The notes under the pieces are model-generated. The model had not been told where the DNA came from, ran no database searches, and saw only the letters and a program-made list of their open reading frames with translations. The translations under genes and the position numbers were made by a program. Positions 16,456 to 22,813 of a DNA stretch of 22,813 nt are shown piece after piece. Positions within the stretch are counted from its first letter, which is position 1. Every line of letters begins with the position of its first letter. The DNA lies in contig JBBCJM010000002.1 in NCBI GenBank assembly GCA_037190175.1, positions 1-22,813 of the forward strand, given 5' to 3'. Source of the DNA: JBBCJM01 sp037190175 (GTDB lineage Bacteria; Pseudomonadota; Alphaproteobacteria; Rhodobacterales; Rhodobacteraceae).

Positions 16456-17148
16456 ATGGCCGTGGACCTGAACCTCCTGCGCAGCTTCGCGCTGTTCCGC
16501 CAGCTCGACGACCGGGCGCTGGAGCGGCTGGTGGCCCGCGCCAGCCCGCGGCGCGTCGCGGCGGGCGAGGCGGTGTTCGAACAGGGCGCGCCGGCGGGGC
16601 GGTTCTACCTGCTGGTCTCGGGCCGGCTGAAGGTCACCCAGGTCACCGCGGACGGCCAGCAGGTGATGGTGCGGGTGGTGCATCCCGGCGACCTCTTCGG
16701 CTTCGCCCGGGCGCTGGCGCGCGCCGACTATCCCGGCACCGCGCGGGCGGCGGTGGAGACCGAGGTGCTGGGCTGGCCGATGACCGAATGGGACGCGGTG
16801 GTCGAGGCCAACCCGCGCCTGGCCGTCAACGCGATGCAGACCATCGGCCAGCGGCTGGACGAGGCACATACCCGCCTGCGCGAGATGTCGACCCAGGACG
16901 TGGAGCGCCGCGTGGCCCATGCCGTGCTGCGGCTGGCCGAACGGGCCGGCCGGCGCGAGGGCGCAGGGATCCGCATCGCCTTCCCCATCTCGCGGCAGGA
17001 CATCGCCGAGATGACCGGCACCACGCTGCACACCGTCTCGCGCATCCTCTCGGCCTGGGAAGGGCGCGGGCTGGTCGCCGGCGGACGCCAGCGGCTGACG
17101 CTGATCGACATGGCGGCGCTGGGCCGGATCGCCGAGCCGGAGGGCTGA
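16456..17148 (+). CDS. Crp/Fnr-family transcriptional regulator without Fe-S cysteines (NnrR/DNR-like)
   Basis: Regulator of 230 residues: N-terminal cyclic-nucleotide-type beta-roll (about 10-115, with GRFYLLVSGRLKV and HPGDLFGF), dimerisation helix (about 120-145) and C-terminal winged helix with FPISRQDIAEMTGTTLHTVSRILSAWE split over 176-202. It contains no cysteine at all, so it cannot carry an FNR-type [4Fe-4S] cluster; a haem/NO-sensing NnrR/DNR-like role fits the neighbourhood (inference). In the recognition helix the position matching FNR Glu209 is histidine (H192), while the Ser-Arg pair (S195, R196) is kept. It lies 40 bases after the DUF59 gene and probably belongs to the same transcript. 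It may act on the TTG-N8-CAA boxes beside nosR. Confidence 0.9.
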   Translation: MAVDLNLLRSFALFRQLDDRALERLVARASPRRVAAGEAVFEQGAPAGRFYLLVSGRLKVTQVTADGQQVMVRVVHPGDLFGFARALARADYPGTARAAVETEVLGWPMTEWDAVVEANPRLAVNAMQTIGQRLDEAHTRLREMSTQDVERRVAHAVLRLAERAGRREGAGIRIAFPISRQDIAEMTGTTLHTVSRILSAWEGRGLVAGGRQRLTLIDMAALGRIAEPEG

Positions 17149-17177
17149 CCCGGCCGGCGCGGCGGTGGAGGAGAGCG

Positions 17178-17300
17178 CCGGGGGGGTTCACACCCCCCGG
17201 ACCCCCCGTGGAGTATTTCTCCAAGATGAGAACGGGAGGGGACAACCTGACTCGAACTGTCCCTCATCTTGGTCCAAATACTCTGCGGGGGTCCGGGAGG
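17178..17300. repeat. Composite inverted-repeat element between convergent operons (probable bidirectional terminator)
   Basis: Left arm 17199-17230 and right arm 17263-17294 are near-perfect reverse complements (shared GGACCCCC, GAGTATTT and CCAAGATGAG, with one small indel), separated by a 32-base loop that itself holds GGGACA (17239-17244) and TGTCCC (17258-17263). The left arm is preceded by a separate hairpin, CCGGGGGG (17178-17185) with CCCCCCGG (17193-17200). It fills the space between the Crp/Fnr gene and the convergent pcaF gene. From general knowledge of Rhodobacteraceae genomes, similar CCCCCCGGACCCCCC...GAGTATTT sequences recur between genes. Confidence 0.75.
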
Positions 17301-17337
17301 CGCGAAGCCCCCGGCGCTTGCCGCCGGACCTGCCGCG

Positions 17338-18543
17338 TCAGACCCGTTCCACCGCCACCGCGATGCCCTGGCCCACGCCGATGCACATGGTGGCGAGTGC
17401 GCGCCTGCCCCCTGTCAGCGCCAGTTGCAGCGCCGCCGTGCCGGTGATCCGGGCGCCCGACATGCCCAAGGGATGGCCCAGCGCGATGGCCCCGCCGTTG
17501 GGGTTCACCCGGGGGTCGTCGTCCGCCACGCCCAGTTCGCGCAGCGTCGCCAGCCCCTGCGCCGCAAAGGCCTCGTTCAGCTCGATCACGTCGAGGTCGG
17601 CCACGCTCCAGCCCAGCCGGGCCAGCAGCCGCTGCGAGGCCGGGGCCGGGCCGATCCCCATGATCCGCGGCGGCACGCCCGCGGTGGCCCCGCCCAGCAC
17701 CCGGGCGACGGGGGTGAGCCCGTGCTTCTTCGCGGCGGCCTCGGAGGCGACGATCAGCGCCGCCGCCCCGTCGTTCACTCCGCTCGCATTGCCCGCGGTG
17801 ACCGAGCCGTTCGGGAACAGCGGCCGCAGCTTGCCCAGCGCCTCCATCGAGGTGGCGCGGGGATGTTCGTCGCGTTCCACCACCACGGCTTCGCCCTTCC
17901 GCTGCGGGATGGTGACCGGGGCGATCTCCCTCGCCAGCCGCCCGTTGCCCTGCGCCGCCGCGGCCTTGGCCTGCGAGGCCAGCGCCATGGCGTCCTGCGC
18001 CTCGCGGCTAACGCCATAGTCATCAGCCACGTTCTGCCCGGTCTGCGGCATGGAATCGATGCCATAAGCCTTTTGCATCAGCGGGTTGACGAAGCGCCAG
18101 CCGATGGTGGTGTCGTGGATCTCGGCGTTCCTGCTGAAGGCGCTGTCGGCCTTGGGCAGCACGAAGGGCGCGCGGCTCATGCTCTCCACGCCCCCCGCGA
18201 TCATCAGCTCGGCCTCGCCCGCCTTGATCGAGCGCGCGGCCAGGATCACCGCGTCCATCCCCGAGCCGCAGAGCCGGTTGACCGTGGTGCCCGGCACCCC
18301 CACCGGCAGCCCGGCCAGCAGCGCCGACATGCGGGCGACGTTGCGGTTGTCCTCGCCCGCCTGGTTGGCGCAGCCGAAAAGCACGTCCTCCACCGCCTCC
18401 CAGTCCACGCCGGGGTTGCGCGCCATCAGCGCCTTCAGCGGCACCGCCCCCAGGTCGTCGGGCCGCACGGGGGACAGCGCGCCGCCGAAACGGCCGATGG
18501 GGGTGCGGATATAGTCGCAGATATAGGCTTCGGTCATGGTCAT
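17338..18543 (-). CDS. pcaF: PcaF, 3-oxoadipyl-CoA thiolase
   Basis: Cytoplasmic thiolase, 401 residues, which cleaves 3-oxoadipyl-CoA with CoA to acetyl-CoA and succinyl-CoA in the last step of the beta-ketoadipate pathway. Catalytic residues are C92 (VNRLCGSGMDAV), H357 (GHPLGMSGARITG) and C387 (MCIGVGQG). Internal motifs such as GGVESMSRAPFV and NEAFAAQ are typical of thiolase II/PcaF. The first ATG at 18543 overlaps the pcaJ stop (ATGA) and is preferred; a second ATG lies two codons later. Third gene of the pcaIJF operon; the operon context chooses PcaF over a generic acetyl-CoA acetyltransferase. Confidence 0.96.
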   Translation of the reverse strand: MTMTEAYICDYIRTPIGRFGGALSPVRPDDLGAVPLKALMARNPGVDWEAVEDVLFGCANQAGEDNRNVARMSALLAGLPVGVPGTTVNRLCGSGMDAVILAARSIKAGEAELMIAGGVESMSRAPFVLPKADSAFSRNAEIHDTTIGWRFVNPLMQKAYGIDSMPQTGQNVADDYGVSREAQDAMALASQAKAAAAQGNGRLAREIAPVTIPQRKGEAVVVERDEHPRATSMEALGKLRPLFPNGSVTAGNASGVNDGAAALIVASEAAAKKHGLTPVARVLGGATAGVPPRIMGIGPAPASQRLLARLGWSVADLDVIELNEAFAAQGLATLRELGVADDDPRVNPNGGAIALGHPLGMSGARITGTAALQLALTGGRRALATMCIGVGQGIAVAVERV

Positions 18544-19208
18544 ACCTCGGGACAGATCAGGTCGGCGACCGGGCCGGGGATCGCGAGTTCCGCCCCGGTC
18601 ACGGCCTGCAGGTCTTCGACGGAAAGCGCGGGCAGCTTTTCCCGCAGCACGAAGCGGCCGCCCTCGATGTCGATCACGGCAAGCGAGGTATAGACCCGCG
18701 TCACGCAGCCGACGCCGGTCAGCGGCAGGGTGCAGCGGCGCAGGAGCTTCGGCTTGCCGTCCTTGGTGACGTGATCGGTGATCACCGCCACCCGCTTGGC
18801 GCCATGGACCAGATCCATCGCGCCCCCCACCGCCGGCACGCCCTTGGGCCCGGTGGACCAGTTGGCCAGGTCGCCGGTCTCGGCCACCTCGTAGGCGCCC
18901 AGGATCGCCACGTCCAGATGCCCGCCGCGGACCATGGCGAAGCTGTCGGCGTGGTGGAAGAAGGCCGCGCCCGGCTTCAGCGTGACCGCCTTCTTGCCGG
19001 CGTTGATCAGGTCCCAGTCCTCCTGCCCCCTGGCCGGGCTTTCGCCGAAGTTGAGGATCCCGTTCTCGGTGTGAAAGATCGCCTCCCGCCCCGGGGGCTG
19101 ATACTGCGCCACCTTCTCGGGAAAGCCGATGCCCAGGTTCACATAGGCGCCGTCCGCGATGTCCTGCGCCGCGCGCCAGGCGATCTGGTTGTTGGAAAGC
19201 TTCTGCAT
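18540..19208 (-). CDS. pcaJ: PcaJ, 3-oxoadipate CoA-transferase subunit B
   Basis: Cytoplasmic beta subunit, 222 residues, of 3-oxoadipate:succinyl-CoA transferase. It holds the active-site glutamate in the motif TENGILNFGESP (E48) typical of the B subunit of class I CoA-transferases, and later GGHLDVAILGAYEV and GPKGVPAVGGAMDLV. The ATG at 19208 follows the pcaI stop with a single base between; an upstream in-frame start nine codons earlier would run into pcaI and adds no family-like residues. Overlaps pcaF by four bases. Confidence 0.96.
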   Translation of the reverse strand: MQKLSNNQIAWRAAQDIADGAYVNLGIGFPEKVAQYQPPGREAIFHTENGILNFGESPARGQEDWDLINAGKKAVTLKPGAAFFHHADSFAMVRGGHLDVAILGAYEVAETGDLANWSTGPKGVPAVGGAMDLVHGAKRVAVITDHVTKDGKPKLLRRCTLPLTGVGCVTRVYTSLAVIDIEGGRFVLREKLPALSVEDLQAVTGAELAIPGPVADLICPEV

Positions 19209-19209
19209 C

Positions 19210-19941
19210 TCACACCCCCAGCGGATAGGCGGCATCGGCGCGGTTCAGGTCTTCCTCCTGAAGCGGCTCGGGCACCGCCACCACCTTCTGCACGAAGATG
19301 CCGGGGGTCACCACCGCCTCGGGGTCGATGCCGCCCGCGGGCAGGATGCGGGAAACCTGCACCACGGTCTCGGCCGCGGCCATGCACATCAGCGGGCCGA
19401 AGTTCCGCGCCGCCATCCGGTAGGTCAGGTTGCCGTAGGTGTCGCCCAACTCGGCCTTGACCAGCGCCACATCGGCCTTGAGCCAGCGTTCCTGCACGTA
19501 AGAGCGTCCCTCGAACTCGGCCACCGGCTTGCCCTTCGCAAGATCGGTGCCGAAGCTGGTGGGGGTATAGAAGGCCGGGATCCCGGCGCCGCCCGCCCGG
19601 ATCCGCTCGGCCAGCGTGCCCTGCGGCACCAGTTCCAACTCGATCCCGCCGGCGAGGTACAATTCGGTGAAGACCACCGGGTCGGCCGAGCGGGGGAAGG
19701 AGCAGATCAGCCGCTTCACCATCCCCGCCTCGATCAGCGCCGCCAGCCCGACATGGCCGTTGCCGGCGTTGTTGTTGATGCCCGTCAGGTCCTTCGGATG
19801 CCCGGTGGCGCGATAGCGGTCGATCAGCGCGTGGATCAGTTCGATGGGTGCGCCCGAGCCGCCGAACCCGCCGATCATCACGCTCATCCCGTCCGCGATT
19901 CCCGCCACGGCGGTGGCAAGGTCGGCGACTGTCTTGTCCAT
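19210..19941 (-). CDS. pcaI: PcaI, 3-oxoadipate CoA-transferase subunit A
   Basis: Cytoplasmic alpha subunit, 243 residues, partner of PcaJ in transferring CoA from succinyl-CoA to 3-oxoadipate. The glycine-rich CoA-binding motif GGFGGSGAP (24-32) is followed by NNNAGNG and the SFPRSADP segment, all typical of the A subunit. The ATG at 19941 is preceded by GGAGAT-type purine-rich sequence on the minus strand; the long open frame further upstream is a shadow of the divergent regulator gene. First gene of pcaIJF, 108 bases from the divergent IclR gene. Confidence 0.96.
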   Translation of the reverse strand: MDKTVADLATAVAGIADGMSVMIGGFGGSGAPIELIHALIDRYRATGHPKDLTGINNNAGNGHVGLAALIEAGMVKRLICSFPRSADPVVFTELYLAGGIELELVPQGTLAERIRAGGAGIPAFYTPTSFGTDLAKGKPVAEFEGRSYVQERWLKADVALVKAELGDTYGNLTYRMAARNFGPLMCMAAAETVVQVSRILPAGGIDPEAVVTPGIFVQKVVAVPEPLQEEDLNRADAAYPLGV

Positions 19942-20003
19942 GTCTATCTCCTGCGGCCCCGAGGGGCGGGATAGGCGCGGCGGGGCTTGGCCTGCAAGCC
20001 GCA

Positions 20004-20036
20004 TTGTGCGATATGCTGCATTTGTTCGATTATCGC
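20004..20036. promoter_or_regulatory. PcaR/PcaU-like operator repeats in the pcaI-regulator intergenic region
   Basis: Half-sites GTGCGATA (20006-20013), GTTCGATTA (20024-20032) and the inverted TATCGC (20031-20036) form a direct plus inverted arrangement. GTTCGATTATCGC differs by one base from the GTTCGATAATCGC core I recall for Pseudomonas PcaR sites. A possible plus-strand promoter, TTGTGC (20004-20009), 18 bases, GATTAT (20028-20033), is overlapped by these sites, consistent with autoregulation of the regulator. Confidence 0.6.
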
Positions 20037-20049
20037 CCGGAACCGCACC

Positions 20050-20811
20050 ATGACGATCCCCGACCGCGACATCATGGGCGGGCTGGCCAAGGGGCTGGCG
20101 GCAATCGAGACCTTCACCGCCGCCCGCCCGCGCCAGTCGATCGCCGAGGTCGCGGCGGGGGCGGGGCTGGACCGCGCCACCGCCCGGCGCTGCCTGCTGA
20201 CCCTGGCCCGCCACGGCTATGCCGACTATGACGGCAAGTTCTTCACCCTGACCCCGCGGGTCCTGCGGCTGGGCACCGCCTGCCTGGCCACCATGCCCCT
20301 GCCGCAGATCGTGCAGCCGCTGCTGGACCGGCTGTCGGACGGGATCGGCGAAAGCTCCTCGGTCTCGATCCTCGACGGGGCCGAGATCGTCTATGTCGCC
20401 CGCGCGGCGCAGCGGCGGATGATGTCCATCGCGCTGATGCCGGGAAGCCGCCTGCCCGCCTTCTGCACCTCGATGGGCCGGGTGATGCTGGCCGCGCTGC
20501 CCGAGGCCGAGGCGCGCGCGCTGCTGGGCCCCGGCCCCCTGCCCGCCCGCGCGTCGCGCACGCTGACCGATCCGCAGGCGGTGATGGCGGAACTGGCCCG
20601 GGTGCGGGCGCAGGGCCATGCGGTGATCGACGAGGAGGTGGAGCCCGGCCTGCGCTCCATCGCCGTGCCGGTGCGGGATGCGCGCGGCGCCACGGTGGCG
20701 GCGCTGAACGTGGGGCTGGCCGCCGGCCGGGCCGCGGCGGCCGACCTGCCCGCGCTGTTCCTGCCGGCGCTGAAGGCGATGCAGGCGGAACTCGCGCCCC
20801 TGCTGCGCTGA
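20050..20811 (+). CDS. IclR-family transcriptional regulator (PcaR/PcaU/PobR-like)
   Basis: Regulator of 253 residues: N-terminal winged helix-turn-helix (about 10-70, with SIAEVAAGAGLDRATARRCLLTL) and C-terminal IclR effector-binding domain (about 78-250, with MPLPQIVQPLLDRL, GSRLPAFCTSMGRVMLAAL and EEVEPGLRSIAVPV). The sequence is of the Pca/PobR branch, and the divergent pcaIJF operon with PcaR-like half-sites between makes control of 3-oxoadipate degradation the likely job, with 3-oxoadipate or a related aromatic as effector (inference). The ATG at 20050 gives the usual N-terminal length; an in-frame upstream ATG at 19987 would place cysteine-rich residues over the operator and is unlikely. 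Confidence 0.92.
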   Translation: MTIPDRDIMGGLAKGLAAIETFTAARPRQSIAEVAAGAGLDRATARRCLLTLARHGYADYDGKFFTLTPRVLRLGTACLATMPLPQIVQPLLDRLSDGIGESSSVSILDGAEIVYVARAAQRRMMSIALMPGSRLPAFCTSMGRVMLAALPEAEARALLGPGPLPARASRTLTDPQAVMAELARVRAQGHAVIDEEVEPGLRSIAVPVRDARGATVAALNVGLAAGRAAAADLPALFLPALKAMQAELAPLLR

Positions 20812-20836
20812 GCCGCCGGCCGAACCCGGTTTTCGC

Positions 20837-20864
20837 TTGCCCCGGGGCCGGAATGCCGCTAGTG
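20837..20864 (+). promoter_or_regulatory. Candidate rpsA promoter
   Basis: TTGCCC (20837-20842) and CTAGTG (20859-20864) are 16 bases apart, the kind of -35/-10 pair with a weak -10 seen in GC-rich alphaproteobacteria. It lies about 127 bases before the rpsA ATG. The 179-base gap otherwise holds no gene. Confidence 0.35.
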
Positions 20865-20990
20865 CCCGCCCATCCCGAGACGACCCGCCCCTGACCGGCC
20901 CGCCGGCGGGGCATATCCGTTTCCGGGCCACCCAAAGACCGGCGGACCCAACCGCCTGGCCGGAAATATCGCGAAAAAGGACCCAACTGC

Positions 20991-22544
20991 ATGTGCGCCA
21001 AAGCGACTATGGAAGAATTCGAGGCCCTGCTGAAGGAAAGCCTCGAGATCGACACCCCGTCCGAGGGGTCGGTCGTCAAGGGCAAGGTCATCGCCGTCGA
21101 GGCGGGCCAGGCCATCATCGACGTGGGCTACAAGATGGAAGGCCGCGTCGACCTGAAGGAATTCGCCGCCCCGGGCGAGCAGCCCGACATCAACGTGGGC
21201 GATGAGGTCGAGGTCTATCTGGACCGCGTCGAGAACGCCCGCGGCGAGGCGGTGATCAGCCGCGAGAAGGCCAAGCGCGAAGAGGCCTGGGACCGGCTGG
21301 AGAAGGCCTATGCCACCGAGGCCCGCGTCGAGGGCGCGATCTTCGGCCGCGTCAAGGGCGGCTTCACCGTGGACCTGGGCGGTGCCGTGGCGTTCCTGCC
21401 GGGCAGCCAGGTGGACGTGCGCCCGGTGCGCGACGCCGGCCCGCTGATGGGCATGAAGCAGCCGTTCCAGATCCTCAAGATGGACCGCCGCCGCGGCAAC
21501 ATCGTGGTCTCGCGCCGCGCCATCCTGGAAGAGAGCCGCGCCGAACAGCGCGCCGAGGTCATCTCGAACCTCTACGAGGGCCAGGTGGTCGACGGCGTGG
21601 TGAAGAACATCACCGAATACGGGGCCTTCGTGGACCTGGGCGGTGTGGACGGCCTCTTGCACGTCACCGACATGGCCTGGCGCCGCGTCAACCACCCGTC
21701 CGAGATCCTGTCGATCGGCGAGACCGTCAAGGTCCAGGTTATCAAGATCAACAAGGAAACCCACCGCATCAGCCTGGGCATGAAGCAGCTCCAGTCCGAC
21801 CCGTGGGATTCGGTGGAACGCGCCTATCCGCTGGGCTCGGTGCACAAGGGCCGCGTGACCAACATCACCGACTACGGCGCCTTCGTGGAGCTGGAAGCGG
21901 GGGTCGAGGGGCTGGTCCATGTCAGCGAGATGAGCTGGACCAAGAAGAACGTCCACCCCGGCAAGATCGTCTCCACCTCGCAAGAGGTCGAGGTCATGGT
22001 GCTGGAAATCGACAGCGCCAAGCGCCGCGTGTCGCTGGGGCTGAAGCAGACCCAGCGCAACCCGTGGGAAGTCTTCGCCGAACAATACCCGCCGGGCAGC
22101 CAGATCGAGGGCGAGGTCAAGAACATCACCGAGTTCGGCCTGTTCGTGGGCCTGCCGGGCGATATCGACGGCATGGTGCACCTGTCGGACCTGTCGTGGG
22201 ACAAGCGCGGCGAGGAGGCGATCCAGGACTACCGCAAGGGCGATCTGGTCAAGGCCATCGTCACCGAGGTAGACGTGGAGAAGGAACGCATCTCGCTGTC
22301 GATCAAGAACGCCGGCGAGGACACCTTCACCGAGGCGGTCGAGGGCGTGAAGCGCGGCTCGATCGTCACCGTCACGGTGACGGCGATCGAGGACGGCGGG
22401 ATCGAGGTGGAATACAACGGCGCCAAGTCGTTCATCCGCCGCTCGGACCTGTCGCGCGACCGCCAGGAACAGCGCCCCGAGCGGTTCCAGAAGGGCGACA
22501 CGGTGGACGTGCGCGTGGTCTCGCTCGAGCCCAAGACCCGCTAG
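20991..22544 (+). CDS. rpsA: 30S ribosomal protein S1 (prematurely terminated by an in-frame TAG)
   Basis: Ribosomal protein S1, which binds mRNA leaders and unfolds them on the 30S subunit. Six S1 domains are visible, starting near EGSVVKGKVIAV, RVEGAIFGRV, EGQVVDGVVKNITEYG, LGSVHKGRVTNITDYG, PGSQIEGEVKNITEFG and RGSIVTVTVTAIEDGG. The ATG at 20991 has AAAAAGGA nine bases upstream. The frame stops at TAG 22542-22544 after 517 residues, in the last strand of domain six, whereas the same frame continues with S1-like sequence to TGA at 22668-22670, which would give about 559 residues, the usual length. Domains three to five carry arginine at the matching position (HRISLGMK, RRVSLGLK, ERISLSIK), and one base change from AAG would create this TAG. 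Sequencing error and true nonsense mutation cannot be separated here. Confidence 0.93.
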   Translation: MCAKATMEEFEALLKESLEIDTPSEGSVVKGKVIAVEAGQAIIDVGYKMEGRVDLKEFAAPGEQPDINVGDEVEVYLDRVENARGEAVISREKAKREEAWDRLEKAYATEARVEGAIFGRVKGGFTVDLGGAVAFLPGSQVDVRPVRDAGPLMGMKQPFQILKMDRRRGNIVVSRRAILEESRAEQRAEVISNLYEGQVVDGVVKNITEYGAFVDLGGVDGLLHVTDMAWRRVNHPSEILSIGETVKVQVIKINKETHRISLGMKQLQSDPWDSVERAYPLGSVHKGRVTNITDYGAFVELEAGVEGLVHVSEMSWTKKNVHPGKIVSTSQEVEVMVLEIDSAKRRVSLGLKQTQRNPWEVFAEQYPPGSQIEGEVKNITEFGLFVGLPGDIDGMVHLSDLSWDKRGEEAIQDYRKGDLVKAIVTEVDVEKERISLSIKNAGEDTFTEAVEGVKRGSIVTVTVTAIEDGGIEVEYNGAKSFIRRSDLSRDRQEQRPERFQKGDTVDVRVVSLEPKTR

Positions 22545-22670
22545 CTGGGCCTGTCGATCAAGGCGCGCGAGATCGCGGAAGAGCAAGAGGCCGTGGCGCA
22601 GTATGGCTCGTCCGATTCGGGCGCCTCGCTGGGCGACATCCGGGGCGCCGCGCTGAAGGACCGCCGCTGA
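22545..22670 (+). pseudogene. Detached C-terminal tail of rpsA beyond the in-frame TAG
   Basis: Forty-one codons in the rpsA frame follow the TAG and end at TGA 22668-22670. They read LGLSIKAREIAEEQEAVAQ and then YGSSDSGASLGDIRGAALK and DRR, which is the standard C-terminal tail of alphaproteobacterial S1. There is no further damage, so the interruption is either very recent or an artefact. The part before AREIAEE is the fifth strand of S1 domain six. Confidence 0.85.
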
Positions 22671-22694
22671 GTCCTGCGACCGTGCGATGAACAT

Positions 22695-22724
22695 GGCCCC
22701 GCCGGCGATCCGGCGGGGCCTTTT
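22695..22724 (+). terminator. Rho-independent terminator of rpsA
   Basis: A perfect 11-bp stem, GGCCCCGCCGG (22695-22705) with CCGGCGGGGCC (22710-22720), closes a CGAT tetraloop and is followed by TTTT (22721-22724). It lies 24 bases after the natural rpsA stop, which supports 22670 as the original gene end. Confidence 0.9.
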
Positions 22725-22781
22725 CGTTCCCCCCGGGGCCTCCCGCCCCTCATCGCCGTTGGCTCTGAGCGTTGGGCCGGG

Positions 22782-22813
22782 CAAGGGGGGCTGCCGCCCC
22801 CCTTGGACCCCCC
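22782..22813. repeat. Hairpin and GGACCCCCC edge of an intergenic repeat, cut by the window end
   Basis: CAAGGGGGGC (22782-22791) pairs with GCCCCCCTTG (22796-22805) around a TGCC loop, and the sequence then runs GGACCCCCC to the last base. The hairpin followed by GGACCCCCC repeats the layout of the element at 17178-17208, so this is probably the beginning of a second copy. Confidence 0.55.

Noticed and set aside
17239..17263. tRNA fragment or attachment site suggested by GTTCGAGTC on the minus strand
   Set aside because: It resembles a T-loop only locally; there is no acceptor, D- or anticodon arm, and the bases are the inner stem of the inverted-repeat element.
20859..22784. 641-residue minus-strand open frame opposite rpsA
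   Set aside because: It is a shadow of the rpsA frame, with Asp/His/Leu-rich low-complexity text, no family motif and no ribosome-binding site; the plus strand encodes six clear S1 domains.

Overview
The window is GC-rich DNA with tightly packed genes, ATGA/GTGA stop-start overlaps, a clade I nitrous oxide reductase cluster and a beta-ketoadipate operon. Together with the hairpin-plus-GAGTATTT intergenic element this points to an alphaproteobacterium of the Rhodobacteraceae/Paracoccaceae type that denitrifies and degrades aromatics. The genus cannot be fixed from the sequence alone.

Layout. (1) 1-1194 (+): two tandem, clearly paralogous short-chain dehydrogenases; the first is cut by the window edge. 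(2) 1294-5589: a divergent nutrient-uptake and salvage locus. An ABC permease and ATPase (-) face a periplasmic NMT1/THI5-type binding protein (+). A terminator follows, then a CPGC redoxin translationally coupled to a pyridoxal-kinase-family enzyme. The set suggests uptake and phosphorylation of a vitamin-like heterocycle (B6 vitamer or thiamine pyrimidine), but the substrate is inferred. (3) 5564-14213 (-): a complete nosRZDFYLX operon for N2O reduction, with all expected CuZ and CuA ligands in NosZ, the FMN-attachment motif and Fe-S motifs in NosR, and the NosX flavin transferase. (4) 14357-17148 (+): divergent from nosR, a coupled set of a multipass membrane protein with intramembrane histidines, a tandem DUF2249 protein, a DUF59 (MIP18/PaaD-like) protein and a cysteine-free Crp/Fnr regulator. 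Two TTG-N8-CAA boxes lie in the shared promoter region. (5) 17178-17300: a composite inverted-repeat element between convergent transcription units. (6) 17338-20811: pcaIJF (-) with a divergent IclR-type regulator and PcaR-like operator repeats between them. (7) 20991-22670 (+): rpsA for ribosomal protein S1, whose frame is interrupted by a TAG at 22542-22544, 41 codons before its natural stop, followed by a strong terminator.

How the genes work together. NosR, with FMN attached by NosX, passes electrons towards periplasmic NosZ. NosD/F/Y and NosL deliver copper and assemble the CuZ centre. The divergent operon probably supplies the nitrogen-oxide-responsive regulator and little-known accessory functions. 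PcaI/J and PcaF convert 3-oxoadipate to acetyl-CoA and succinyl-CoA under a nearby IclR regulator. The observations most worth checking are the nonsense codon in rpsA, the uncharacterised four-gene operon beside nos, and the substrate of the transporter/PdxY locus.
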